A stretch of 64,000 nucleotides of DNA from Bradyrhizobium erythrophlei (GCF_900129425.1 NZ_LT670817.1:682001-746000), one strand, 5' to 3'; shown: positions 35,718 through 44,716, counted from the stretch's first letter. Notes: generated by a model from the letters alone, not told the origin. Translations and numbers: made by a program.

Positions 35718-37385
35718 ATGCGCCATAGCCGTCTGTTCGCCGTTGGTATCGCAACCGCGGTTGTCCTTATCGCGCTGGCTCGCTTGTCGGCGCCGTCGTC
35801 GGCTCAAACGGCTGCAAAGCCAACAGCCTTTCAAAGCAAGGCGCCCGGCCTGAAATGCGATACCAATCCCAAGACCATCGCCACCGATCCGTTCAAGGGA
35901 AGCTTGGTCGGCCGGGGCGTCCCCCCGGGGATCATCCCTGTCAATGACAAGGACAGCATTCTGAATTCGGGTCTGCCGTGTCAGGAGAGCGTGAGCACGG
36001 GTGGACAGGAGACGATTGCGCTGGACAATCTGCAGCGCGGCTTCGATTTCTATTCGTGGCGCACTTTCATCGCCCTGAACTCGCCGGCCGACGGAAAAAG
36101 CATCGAACAATCGCAGGCGGATACACCAACGCGATGGGAGGATATGGACAGCTTCAAGCAGCTTCTCGACGTCATGTTGCCTGCCGATATGGGGCCGCCG
36201 AAATGGCCTGCCGATCGAGCGGAGATGGAAGCCGAGAAGGTGAGGTTGCTGCCGCCGGCCTGCCGCGCCCAGTACAAGCCCGGCACGATGGTCGTCAAAA
36301 TGATCGAGGAGAGTTACAACGAGCCGTTCAAGACCGGTCCATTGATCGATCAGCAGGGACATTATGCGATTTTCGACATCCTGATGAACCGGCAGATGTT
36401 CGACTACATCCGGGACCATCATTTATACAGCAAAGAGGGACAGCAGGACCCAACCAATTTCGGCCTGGCGGTCGATTTTCCGGTCGGTCAAAATCCCAAA
36501 GAGGGAAAGCCGGCGCAAGACGGAAAGCCGGAGCAAAAGGCGGTGGTCGCCGATACCGGGGCTTTTATGCTCAAGGTTTCCTGGAAGATTCTGGGACCTG
36601 ACGACATCAAGGCCAGAAACTTCCACATGGTGAACGCCCTGGTTTCCATGCCGAAGTCCGAGGATCCAAACGCGCCGCCGCCTCCATGCCTGCGCGAGAC
36701 CCTGGGGTTGATCGGCTTTCATGCCGTGCACAAGACCGCAAGCCGACCGCAGTGGATCTGGACCTCGTTCGAGCACAAAAACAACGTGCCGGATCGAACC
36801 GAAGTCACCAATCGTGACTTCCATGGCCCCTATAATTTCTTTGACGTCAATTGCGGGGATAAGTGTGCGGAGGAAAATGCGACGCCGCCACGGCAGTTCT
36901 GGCAACCCGATCCGGCGCTTCAGTTGAAGTTCAAGGATGCCACGTTCAAGAGCCAGATCGTTCGCGAAGTCCCGCTGACCGATGCAGCCAAGAACATGAA
37001 CAGCATTTTTCACAGCATGCTGAAGGGTACGGTATGGGACAATTACATGCTGATCAGCACCCAATGGCCGAGCGTATTTGGATGCACGGCATTGCACTCG
37101 CAAGCTGCGGCCGTGCCGTCGCCCGACACCGACTTCCTGAAGCAGCCGGATATGAATTGTTCGCCGGCGCCGACTTATCTGGCGAACTCCACGCTCGAAA
37201 CCTACAGCCAGGGAAAGATTCCTCTGGCGTCATCGAGTTGTATTGGCTGCCACGGCAACGCGGTCAGCTTTCAGCCCGGCGCGTCGAACCCACAGCCTGG
37301 TGAAGTACGTCTCAATCAATCGGACTTCACGTTCATGCTGGAAAAGGCGCCAGGCAAGCCGGAGAAGAAGGCGGAGACGAAGTAA
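35718..37385 (+). CDS. Large exported haem protein with one C-terminal CxxCH
   Basis: 555 residues. ATG 35718 is chosen over ATG 35709 because the GGGGG run at 35704-35708 is correctly spaced only for it. A signal peptide ends near PSSAQT. The mature protein has many cysteines (LKCDT, LPCQES, PACRAQ, PPCLRE, NCGDKC, FGCTALH, MNCSPA) and one c-type haem site CIGCH at residues 508-512, with no second CxxCH. The first 500 residues belong to no domain I recognise. Placed before a Tat-bearing small subunit and a GMC flavoprotein, it is the natural electron acceptor of that enzyme. It lacks the three haems of known dehydrogenase cytochrome subunits. Confidence 0.75.
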   Translation: MRHSRLFAVGIATAVVLIALARLSAPSSAQTAAKPTAFQSKAPGLKCDTNPKTIATDPFKGSLVGRGVPPGIIPVNDKDSILNSGLPCQESVSTGGQETIALDNLQRGFDFYSWRTFIALNSPADGKSIEQSQADTPTRWEDMDSFKQLLDVMLPADMGPPKWPADRAEMEAEKVRLLPPACRAQYKPGTMVVKMIEESYNEPFKTGPLIDQQGHYAIFDILMNRQMFDYIRDHHLYSKEGQQDPTNFGLAVDFPVGQNPKEGKPAQDGKPEQKAVVADTGAFMLKVSWKILGPDDIKARNFHMVNALVSMPKSEDPNAPPPPCLRETLGLIGFHAVHKTASRPQWIWTSFEHKNNVPDRTEVTNRDFHGPYNFFDVNCGDKCAEENATPPRQFWQPDPALQLKFKDATFKSQIVREVPLTDAAKNMNSIFHSMLKGTVWDNYMLISTQWPSVFGCTALHSQAAAVPSPDTDFLKQPDMNCSPAPTYLANSTLETYSQGKIPLASSSCIGCHGNAVSFQPGASNPQPGEVRLNQSDFTFMLEKAPGKPEKKAETK

Positions 37386-37460
37386 AACAGACTTGGAAGT
37401 AAAAATAGATTTGCCTGGCCGATACAGGTGCAACACGGATCTGGAATGATTGGGGGCAAT

Positions 37461-38198
37461 ATGAGCACGTCACCGCATCACGGGCGCAATCGAATTGCGC
37501 GAAGCGCGACGGACGATGAACAGGCCGGCGAAGTCTCCCGGCGCACTATGCTCGTCGGCGCGGTGGCCACGACCGCGGTGGCGGCCGTCGGTGCCAGCGA
37601 CATGGCAGCCTATGCGCACACCGCAAATCCGGATTTGCGCGAAGACATGATGGCCTTCCTGGTGCTTTCCGCGGCGCTTACGGGAATTCATGTGATCAAT
37701 CTGGCCCCCGAATTCTCGCAAAGGGACCCGAATGACAGTACAAAGTTGCTGCCGATATTGGAAGCAGATCCTGGCATCGACCCGATCAACGTCAAGAACG
37801 ATTACTTCAACTGGGTCAATGTCAGCGACGCCGCGACGTTCGAAAAACTGCTGCAGATTGCCAAGGACCATCGCCAGTCGGCGCCCGAAATCATCAGCCA
37901 AGCAAATGCCAACGACGATACGAAGTATATGGCGCGCAGCATCGTTTTGCTGTGGTATCTCGGCTCCTGGTACAAACCGCAGGATTTGAAAAAATTTTCC
38001 GCGCCCGGCGCTCCTCTTGAACCGATCCCCTCCCAGGTCGTTTCGGCGAAGGCTTATACCCAGGGATTGGTCTGGCAAATCGCGCAAGCCCACCCGATGG
38101 GCTACAGCAACCTGCAGTTCGGTTACTGGTCGCGGGAGCCGGTCGATCCAAACGACAAGAACTCTCCCCTTGGTTTCATCACCGCAACGATTCCCTGA
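37461..38198 (+). CDS. Tat-signal small (gamma-type) subunit of a membrane FAD dehydrogenase
   Basis: 245 residues from ATG 37461 (GGGGGC site). The twin-arginine motif SRRTMLVG followed by a hydrophobic stretch to AYAHT marks export of a folded complex. The mature helical region, DLREDMMAFLVLSAALTGIHV ... WLYLGSWYKP-like segments, VSAKAYTQGLVWQIAQAHPMGYSNLQFGYW, matches the gamma subunits of gluconate/sorbitol/glucose dehydrogenases that carry the signal-less catalytic subunit across the membrane. The catalytic gene follows after 12 bases. Confidence 0.82.
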   Translation: MSTSPHHGRNRIARSATDDEQAGEVSRRTMLVGAVATTAVAAVGASDMAAYAHTANPDLREDMMAFLVLSAALTGIHVINLAPEFSQRDPNDSTKLLPILEADPGIDPINVKNDYFNWVNVSDAATFEKLLQIAKDHRQSAPEIISQANANDDTKYMARSIVLLWYLGSWYKPQDLKKFSAPGAPLEPIPSQVVSAKAYTQGLVWQIAQAHPMGYSNLQFGYWSREPVDPNDKNSPLGFITATIP

Positions 38199-38210
38199 GG
38201 GAGCCCAATC

Positions 38211-40139
38211 ATGGCCGCCAATAATTGCATGACATGCGACGTTGCGATCGTCGGGTCCGGTTTTGCCGGATCCTTGATCGCCAATGAACTGCGCAAGAAG
38301 GGCATCACGGTCGTTATCCTCGAGGCCGGGCCGGGCGTCCCGCCGAATATTAATAAGTACATGAAGACGTTCTACGAGGCCAACGCCAAGGTGCCGGAGA
38401 GCCCCTATCCTCCGGATCTGTTCGGTGAACCGGCAAAAATGGCGGCCGGCAGGCCGACGTCGCTGATGCTGGGCGCGAGCTGGAATGATCCCAAACAGAG
38501 TTATCTCGTTCAAAAGGGGCCGCGGCCCTTCACCAGCACCTACGACCGTGTTGCCGGCGGCACGTCGCATTGGCTCGGCACTTCCCTGAGGTTTGTGCCT
38601 TCGGATTTCACCATGAAATCGAGCCATGGAAAGGACACGAAAGACTTTCCGTTCCCGGATTGGCCGGAAGACACTACCTCTGAAACAATGAGCAAGTGGT
38701 ACGGCCTGGCGGAGGCCGAGCTCGGCGTTTCGGCGGATATGGAAGAACAAAAATACCTCGGCATCCATTTCCCGGATAAATACACTTACCCGATGCCGAG
38801 GATTCCAGGGTCGCTGCTCGATCAACGCGTCGGCGAAGCACTCGCGAAATTGACCGAGGACGAGACCAAGTTTCTCGGAATGGACCAACCCGTCACCGGG
38901 ATCAAGGTGAGAAGCCTGCCGGCGGCGCGCAATTCCCAGCCATATCGAAATCGGCGCGCTTGCGCCGGCAACACCAATTGCATTCCGATCTGCCCGATCC
39001 AGGCCAAATATGACCCGACCATTACCTTGAACGATGCGACCGACCGGGGCGCGAAACTCATCGACCATGCGGTCGCCAGCGAAGTCATCGTCGAAAACGG
39101 GCGCGTCGGCCAGATCAATTATATCACCTACAAGGAAGAGAACGGACCGAAGACCGGAGAAGGATGCGTCAAGGCTAAAATTTTCGTCATCGCTGCAAAC
39201 GCCATCGAGACGCCACGGCTGCTGCTGATGTCGAAGAACGACGGCCGAACCCCCAACGGCGTGGCGAACAGCAGCGACATGGTCGGACGCCACCTGATGG
39301 ACCATCCGTATTATCTCGGCTGGGCGTTGCTGCCGCAGACCGCAAAGCCGGTATTCCCCTATCGCGGTCCACTGATCACCTCGGGAATCGGCGACCTCTG
39401 CGACGGAGCATTTCGCGCCAAGCGCGCGGCATTCCGGGTCGACATCGGCAATGAAGGCTGGAACTTCGTGGTTGCCGGCCTCAAATTCGGCGGCGATCCC
39501 CACGTCACGACCATCGATTTCGTCAATGGAATGAACTCGAGCGGCATAAATACCAAGGAATTCAGCCAACTCGGCGACGAAAAATCTGCCCTGTTCGGCG
39601 CTGACCTCGCCAACAAAATGAACAGTCTGACTACACGACAGTTCCGGATCGGCTTTCTGGTCGAGCAAGATCCGGATCCGAACAACCGGGTGACGCTGTC
39701 GTCGGAATTCACGGATGGCCTGGGGCTGCCGCGTCCGGAAATATCCTACAATCTTTCGGATTACACGAGACAGGGAATCGTCGCCGCCTATCGCATGCGA
39801 AAACTTCTCTTCGACAAGCTGGGTGCGACGGATTTCACCCATCGACTGCCCGATGCTTCAGGCGACAGTCCGGGCCGTTTCGAGGAGATGATCGATGGCA
39901 AGCCTGTCACGCTGACCTATGGCGGCGCCGGTCATATCATGGGGACCTACCGGATGGGTAAGGACTCAAAGACGTCGGTGGTCGACTCGAACCAGCGTTC
40001 CCATGATCACAATAACCTGTATCTGGTCGGAAGCGGTACCTTTCCAACCGGCGCCACCGCCAATCCGACGCTGACGCTTTCCGCGCTGGCGCTGCGAACC
40101 GCGGACAACATCGCGACTAACCTCAGATCGCGCGGTTAA
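38211..40139 (+). CDS. GMC-family FAD dehydrogenase, catalytic subunit with Fe-S cysteine motif
   Basis: 642 residues. FAD loop VAIVGSGFAGSLIANEL (about 9-25) without signal peptide, GGTSHWLGTSLRF, and the GMC C-terminal active-site parts GAGHIMGTYRMG and NLYLVGSGTFPTGATANPTLT. Cysteines 251, 257 and 261 form C-X5-C-X3-C in ACAGNTNCIPICPIQ, the spacing known for the 3Fe-4S cluster of Burkholderia cepacia FAD glucose dehydrogenase alpha subunit. It should oxidise a sugar, sugar acid or polyol in the periplasm, being exported with the Tat-signal subunit. Substrate unknown. Confidence 0.88.
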   Translation: MAANNCMTCDVAIVGSGFAGSLIANELRKKGITVVILEAGPGVPPNINKYMKTFYEANAKVPESPYPPDLFGEPAKMAAGRPTSLMLGASWNDPKQSYLVQKGPRPFTSTYDRVAGGTSHWLGTSLRFVPSDFTMKSSHGKDTKDFPFPDWPEDTTSETMSKWYGLAEAELGVSADMEEQKYLGIHFPDKYTYPMPRIPGSLLDQRVGEALAKLTEDETKFLGMDQPVTGIKVRSLPAARNSQPYRNRRACAGNTNCIPICPIQAKYDPTITLNDATDRGAKLIDHAVASEVIVENGRVGQINYITYKEENGPKTGEGCVKAKIFVIAANAIETPRLLLMSKNDGRTPNGVANSSDMVGRHLMDHPYYLGWALLPQTAKPVFPYRGPLITSGIGDLCDGAFRAKRAAFRVDIGNEGWNFVVAGLKFGGDPHVTTIDFVNGMNSSGINTKEFSQLGDEKSALFGADLANKMNSLTTRQFRIGFLVEQDPDPNNRVTLSSEFTDGLGLPRPEISYNLSDYTRQGIVAAYRMRKLLFDKLGATDFTHRLPDASGDSPGRFEEMIDGKPVTLTYGGAGHIMGTYRMGKDSKTSVVDSNQRSHDHNNLYLVGSGTFPTGATANPTLTLSALALRTADNIATNLRSRG

Positions 40140-40165
40140 GGATGACGTTACGGGCGGGGGCAGAC

Positions 40166-40918
40166 ATGAAGCGCACGGAGCGAAACCGGACTTTACTGAT
40201 CGCGGCTTCGGTCGTCGTGTCGCTTGCGACCGCTCCGGGCCTCGCACTCGCCGCTCCCGCCGATTGCCCGGCTCCGGTGCCGAACCATATTCCCGAGCCG
40301 CCGCCGGGTACGCTCAATGTCGGCACCATCAAGACTCTGCTGCGCGACTATCACGACAAGTACTACAATGACGACCTCGCGGCGGTGTTCGACGCGGCGC
40401 GAAAACTTGTCGAGCAGCGGGCCAGCCAGTCGAAGCGGCCGGCGCTGGTGCTCGATATCGATGAGACGTCGCTGACCAACTGGCCGAATCTGGCGGCCGA
40501 CGATTTCGGTTTCGTCGCCGGCGGCTCCTGCGACGTGCTGCCGGCGGGCCCGTGCGGTTTCAACCGGTGGATCCTCAAGTCCAGCGCCGAAGCGATCGAG
40601 CCGGCGCGAAAGCTGTTCGAAGCGGCAAAGGCGAGCGGCGTCGCGGTGATTTTCATTACCGGCCGCCCGGACAGCCAGCGGGACGCGACCATCATCAATC
40701 TCGATCACGCCGGATATGACGGCTGGACCGAGCTGAGAACGCGCCCCGACCGCGACAATTTCCCCACTGTGCAGGCCTACAAAACGGCGGAGCGGATCAA
40801 GGTCGAGGCCGAGGGCTACACCATCATCGCCAATGCCGGGGATCAGATGAGCGACATCGATGGCGAGCATGGCGGCTGCACCTTCAAGGTGCCCAACCCG
40901 TTCTACTTCATTCCGTAA
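40166..40918 (+). CDS. Exported HAD-superfamily acid phosphatase (class IIIB)
   Basis: 250 residues. MKRTERNRTLLIAAS... is a signal peptide ending LALAAP. The nucleophile motif VLDIDETSL places the catalytic aspartates at residues 97 and 99. A class-B-like ITGRPD motif (Thr) follows, then a late KVEAEGY lysine and NAGDQMSDI. These enzymes remove phosphate from nucleotides or other monoesters in the periplasm. ATG 40166 is preferred for its GGGGGC site; an ATG eight codons earlier is in frame. It starts 26 bases after the GMC gene, so it may be co-transcribed. Confidence 0.88.
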   Translation: MKRTERNRTLLIAASVVVSLATAPGLALAAPADCPAPVPNHIPEPPPGTLNVGTIKTLLRDYHDKYYNDDLAAVFDAARKLVEQRASQSKRPALVLDIDETSLTNWPNLAADDFGFVAGGSCDVLPAGPCGFNRWILKSSAEAIEPARKLFEAAKASGVAVIFITGRPDSQRDATIINLDHAGYDGWTELRTRPDRDNFPTVQAYKTAERIKVEAEGYTIIANAGDQMSDIDGEHGGCTFKVPNPFYFIP

Positions 40919-41572
40919 CAGGCACTGATTTGCCCGTCAGGCTCGCTCCGCGATTTCGTGTCCAGCCCCTTTTGAAAAAATATTCTGTTTTTCCGAAGAC
41001 ACAAATCACTTTATATCCTCTGCCATCCCGTCCCGATCAGAGGGGCGTTGGCCATCGTCGTGAACGTTGGGGCGGGTTGCGGTGGACGCGGCAGCGTCGG
41101 GTGTGCAAGGGATCGCAGGGCGGGCTTCACGGCCCGTGAGCGACGACCGGCATGCTGACGAACGATGTTGCTCGCGGACGGCGAAGACGTGTGGTCCTGA
41201 CGCCTCGACGCCGGCGTCAAGTTTGCGGAAGGCAAGTCGGCCCGACCGGGCGCGGACGAGCCAGGTTTCCGCAGATGACGGTGACAAGAAAGCCGATCAC
41301 CGGGGAGAGCGCGGTATAAGCCGTAAAACCATTGCGTGCGGGAATGTCGGGTGATTTCCGATGGCTCGCTGTGAATACTCGTGTGCATACTTACTACCCC
41401 ATGCGCACACGAGGCTGCGGGTGCATCGGGCGCCCGGCATTCCCCACGCCCTCTGTTTTCAGGGCGGAGATTGATTGCAAACCTCGGACGCATCGCGCCG
41501 CGGGAACGCGAACTCATATCTGCAGTTGGCGGTTTAAAATTGAATAGATGAGAAGCCATGCGACAAAGCTTC
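40919..41572. other. Gap between the phosphatase gene and tRNA-Leu
   Basis: About 650 bases with no gene. Most of it is the second copy of the large structured repeat (41002-41467). Open frames in it are within the repeat. The last 100 bases before the tRNA are unremarkable. Confidence 0.7.
41002..41467 (+). repeat. Large structured repeat, copy B
   Basis: About 466 bases matching copy A (13743-14119) in the same orientation. The ends align (AAATCAC..TATATCC at left, the ACTCGTGTGCATAC to ATTCCCC block at right), but the centre carries about 90 extra bases. The right-hand hairpin is kept with different bases: CGCCCT/AGGGCG at 41447-41466 here versus CGCCCTCT/AGAGGGCG in copy A. Conserved ends and a changing centre fit a spreading element or RNA family. 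Confidence 0.7.
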
Positions 41573-41657
41573 TGGTGCCCCTGGCCGGAATCGAACCAGC
41601 ACTCCTTGCGGAACTCGATTTTGAGTCGAGCGCGTCTACCAATTCCGCCACAGGGGC
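41573..41657 (-). tRNA. tRNA-Leu (CAA)
   Basis: Reads on the minus strand from GCCCCTG (5' acceptor arm) through D-loop GGAATTGGTAGACGC, anticodon loop CTCAAAA (anticodon CAA) flanked by CTCGA/TCGAG, a long variable arm as expected for leucine, T-loop GGTTCGATTCC, to CAGGGGC-A-CCA. The CCA end is encoded. 85 bases. The only tRNA in the window. Confidence 0.97.
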
Positions 41658-41921
41658 CTTCGGACGCTCGCCGGAGCGAGGTCGCGAAGCCGGCGGAATA
41701 TAGCGGGCGGCACCTTGGGGTCAACCCGATAGGTTCGTCGCGCGGAGGCCGATGGTCCGAACGGCTGCCGGGCCGCTCGCATGGCAAGCGCCTGGATGCA
41801 CCGGGCAATGGCGATGACCCGGCTGCGTCCCGTCAAACCTGGCAAAACACCCCAGCGTGATCGCGTTCGCCTCGACAGCGCGCGGCGCGCGGGATAGGAC
41901 GCTCTGCCACAGGAGATCAAC

Positions 41922-42470
41922 GTGACGCTCGACAGCACTGCCTCCCGGTCGCACGCGCGCGGCGACGCCAATCCCGCGCTGATGGCGGCGCTGGCCATCA
42001 CCGTCATTGCCGCGGCGACGCTGGCGGGGGCGTGGTTTTTGCAGCTGGTCGACGGTATCCAGCCCTGTCCGCTCTGCCTCGAGCAGCGCTATGCCTATTA
42101 CCTCGCCGTGCCGCTCGCCGTATTGACCGCGCTCGCCGCGGCGAGGCATGCCCCGCGCTCCGTGCTGTATGTGGGCCTTGGGATCCTCGCGCTGGCGACG
42201 CTCGGCAATGCCGGGTTGGGGGCCTATCACGCCGGCGTCGAATGGCAGTTCTGGCAGGGGCCGACCGATTGCACCGGCCCGGTCGGCAATCTCGGCAGCG
42301 CCGGCAACCTGCTGGAGCGCCTCGATACCGTGAAGGTGGTCCGCTGCGACGAAGTGCAGTGGCGCTTTCTCGGCCTGTCGCTGGCCGGCTACAACGTGCT
42401 GATCTCGCTGCTGATGGCAGCGATCGCGGCATGGGGCATCGCGCGGACCGGGCGCAGGTCCTCATGGTGA
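41922..42470 (+). CDS. dsbB: Disulfide bond formation protein DsbB
   Basis: 182 residues with four membrane helices. The quinone-reactive CPLC pair (GIQPCPLCLEQRYAYY) is in the first periplasmic loop and the second pair is in the second loop (PTDCTG and VVRCDE). It reoxidises DsbA using ubiquinone, supporting disulfides in periplasmic proteins such as the cysteine-rich haem protein upstream. GTG 41922 with AGGAGATCAAC sets the start. No dsbA is adjacent. Confidence 0.94.
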   Translation: MTLDSTASRSHARGDANPALMAALAITVIAAATLAGAWFLQLVDGIQPCPLCLEQRYAYYLAVPLAVLTALAAARHAPRSVLYVGLGILALATLGNAGLGAYHAGVEWQFWQGPTDCTGPVGNLGSAGNLLERLDTVKVVRCDEVQWRFLGLSLAGYNVLISLLMAAIAAWGIARTGRRSSW

Positions 42471-42536
42471 GGAGGCGGTGAGAAGGCGCGTTTGCGCCGT
42501 CTCGAACCATGGGCCAGCGCATTGGATGAGGGTTTG

Positions 42537-42665
42537 GCGTGCCCCGGACGCTGCGCAGCGCGAAGCGGTGCGCTGCTGATCCGGGGTCGATGATGAACCC
42601 GTAGCCGTGGGTCCCGGCTCTGCGGAGCAGCGTGAAGAACGCTGCACCGCGTCCGGGACACGAGA
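42537..42665. repeat. Palindromic repeat, GTCCCGG family, inverted unit
   Basis: Contains GCCCCGGACGCTGCGCAGCGC facing TGCTGATCCGGGG, then GGTCCCGGCTCTGCGGAGCAGCG..CGTCCGGGACAC. The second part is the reverse complement of the first unit at 28520. It lies between dsbB and the convergent AbrB-type gene. Confidence 0.72.
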
Positions 42666-42705
42666 CACATTGCTTCACGCCTTCTCAGGAAGAGGTGTTG
42701 CGAGC

Positions 42706-43848
42706 CTAATCGTCCACATCTTCCTGCGGGCGTCCGAACAGGTGCACAATGCCCGGGGTCGCGATGGTGACAAAGACAAAACGCGACAGATGATGGGCGC
42801 CGACAAAGATCGGGTCGATGTGCAGCGTCAGCGCCAGTGCCAGCATGGCATCCATCGCGCCCGGCGCGAACGCGACGATGACGTCGCCGAACCGCACATG
42901 GGTGGTCAGCGCGATCACTGCGACGAACACCGCGGAGATGATGATGGCGACAGCGAACGAGCCCAGCGCCGCATTGACATGGCTGAGCAGGATTTTGGGC
43001 TTCATCCGCGCGAAGCGCGAGCCGATCAGCGAACCGATCCCGATCAGCGCCACCCCTCGCACCCAGGGCGGCAGGCCGCCCTCGACCAGTCCGGCGCCGT
43101 GCAGCACGCTCGAGCCGATCATCGCGCCGAACATCCAGCTCGCCGGAAATTTGATCAGCCGCAGCAGCAGCGCCGCCGCCACCGATGCCGCGATCAGTTC
43201 GGCCAGTTCGAGCGGCGAGGCGATGGCGAACGCGGCCATCGGCGGCGACGACGGGGCGATCCCGGTCAGCGCCAGCAGCATCGGCAGCGCCGCGGTGAGA
43301 ATGATCACGCGCATGGTCTGCACCACGGCGATCGCCGATACGTCCGCGCCCTTCTCGATCGCGAGCATGGTGATCTGCGACAGCGCGCCGGGGCTTCCGG
43401 CCAGAAACGCCGAGGTCTGGTCCCAGCCGTGGACGCGCTGCAGATAGAGGCTGCTGCCGAATGTCGCGCAGAACGTCGCCAGCGCCAAGAGCGCAATGGT
43501 CAGGGGATAGGCGCCGACATGCTGCAGCAATTGCCGCGATGCCAGCGAGCCCAGCGATATCCCGAGCAGCACCAGCACCGTCTGGGTCAGGATCGCAGGC
43601 ACGGCCAGCGGCCGCCCTGCGATCGCGGCGGCGCCCACCGCGATCATGGCGCCGGAGATCAGCCCGCCCGGAAGATGTCCCCACAAAAACAGCCCGCCGC
43701 CCGCGGCGCCGATGACCAGCGTTTCGAGCACGTTGAGGGTTCGGGTGCGGCTGGGGAGAGCAAAAGCCGCCGATGCAGGGATCAAGGTCACGCCGCGTTT
43801 ATGGCAAATCCGCCCATTAGACACAAATGCGTCAACGCAACCGAGCAA
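42706..43848 (-). CDS. AbrB-family (duplicated) membrane protein, putative transporter
   Basis: 380 residues, about ten membrane segments in two similar halves (LPGGLISGAMIAVGAAAIAGRPL in the first, FPASWMFGAMIGSSVLHGAG in the second), the pattern of the AbrB-duplication family (COG3180) sometimes annotated as ammonia monooxygenase. GSPGALSQITMLA and FAPGAMDAMLALA repeat the family's internal motif. Function unproven; likely a permease. The first 30-40 residues look non-membrane; GTG 43791 is another possible start. Confidence 0.8.
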   Translation of the reverse strand: MLGCVDAFVSNGRICHKRGVTLIPASAAFALPSRTRTLNVLETLVIGAAGGGLFLWGHLPGGLISGAMIAVGAAAIAGRPLAVPAILTQTVLVLLGISLGSLASRQLLQHVGAYPLTIALLALATFCATFGSSLYLQRVHGWDQTSAFLAGSPGALSQITMLAIEKGADVSAIAVVQTMRVIILTAALPMLLALTGIAPSSPPMAAFAIASPLELAELIAASVAAALLLRLIKFPASWMFGAMIGSSVLHGAGLVEGGLPPWVRGVALIGIGSLIGSRFARMKPKILLSHVNAALGSFAVAIIISAVFVAVIALTTHVRFGDVIVAFAPGAMDAMLALALTLHIDPIFVGAHHLSRFVFVTIATPGIVHLFGRPQEDVDD

Positions 43849-44078
43849 TGCGCGTCGCTTTGTTCTCTACCCGACCGCAGAGGGAGGGATGGAGGGAGGG
43901 ACAGCGACAGAAAGCCACAGCCTGCAAATTAATTCGCCCCCCTGTCGGATCGCGCCGACCTTGTGCGTCCTTGGATTGTGCATCACCAATTCCTCTGGAA
44001 ATGAGAGGGCGATTGGGGAGGAGATAAGATAGCGTTGCGCTTGCCCGGCTGGCAATTTGATAGATACGGAGATTTTTC

Positions 44079-44639
44079 ATGGTTGAGATCATTGCCATCG
44101 CCGCAATCGTGCTGGCGGTCGCGGTCGCGATCGTGCTGGCCCTCGCCGCGACCAAGCCGGCTAGCTTCAGCGTCCGCCGCGCGGCTTTGGTCAAGGCGGC
44201 GCCGGAGAAAATCTTCTCCCTGATCAACGACTTTCATCAGTGGGGATCGTGGTCCCCTTACGAACACAAGGATCCCGCGATGAAACGCAGCTATAGCGGA
44301 GCGGCAGCCGGCCGGGGCGCGGTGTATGCGTGGGACGGCAACAACAATGTCGGCTCCGGCCGCATGGAAATCCTGGACAGCTCGGCGCCTTCCAAAATCG
44401 TCATCAAGCTCGATTTCTTCAGGCCGTTCGAGGGCCACAACACCGCCGAGTTCACAATGCTGCCGCAGGGCGGTGCCACCCATGCGACAACCGACGTGAC
44501 AACCAACGTGACCTGGCTCATGCACGGCCCCGCGCCCTTCATGTCCAGGCTGATGCAGGTGTTCATGAACATCGACCATATGATCGGCAAGGATTTCGAA
44601 ATCGGTCTCGCCAACCTGAAGAGGCTCACCGAGCAATGA
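44079..44639 (+). CDS. SRPBCC-family protein with N-terminal membrane helix
   Basis: 186 residues. One hydrophobic helix (about 3-24) is followed by a START/Bet v1-like domain: FSVRRAALVKAAPEKIFSLINDFHQWGSWSPYEHKDPAMKRSYSG, typical of SRPBCC 'polyketide cyclase' proteins, then TRMEIL-like strands and FMNIDHMIGKDFEIGLANLKRL as the long C-terminal helix. Probably binds a hydrophobic ligand at the membrane. ACGGAG lies 9 bases before the ATG. Ligand unknown. Confidence 0.85.
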   Translation: MVEIIAIAAIVLAVAVAIVLALAATKPASFSVRRAALVKAAPEKIFSLINDFHQWGSWSPYEHKDPAMKRSYSGAAAGRGAVYAWDGNNNVGSGRMEILDSSAPSKIVIKLDFFRPFEGHNTAEFTMLPQGGATHATTDVTTNVTWLMHGPAPFMSRLMQVFMNIDHMIGKDFEIGLANLKRLTEQ

Positions 44640-44658
44640 ACCGGCGATCCAAACTGAT

Positions 44659-44716
44659 CGTGTCCCGGACCCGGTGCAGCGCTCTTGGCGGTGCACCGCA
44701 GTGCCGGGACCCATGA
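44659..44716. repeat. Palindromic repeat, GTGTCCCGGAC..GCCGGGACCC
   Basis: Single unit of the GTCCCGG family after the SRPBCC gene: GTGTCCCGGACCCGGTGCAGCG facing GCACCGCAGTGCCGGGACCC. A further GCTGCGCTGCATCGGGG fragment lies at 44760-44785. Confidence 0.68.

Noticed and set aside
37470..39842. A 790-codon open frame on the minus strand opposite the gamma and GMC genes
   Set aside because: It is antisense to two well-supported genes, has no protein-like features, and long antisense frames are expected in GC-rich DNA.
41573..41657. The tRNA-Leu gene as an integration site of a mobile island
   Set aside because: No integrase, phage genes or direct repeat of the tRNA 3' end was seen on either side.
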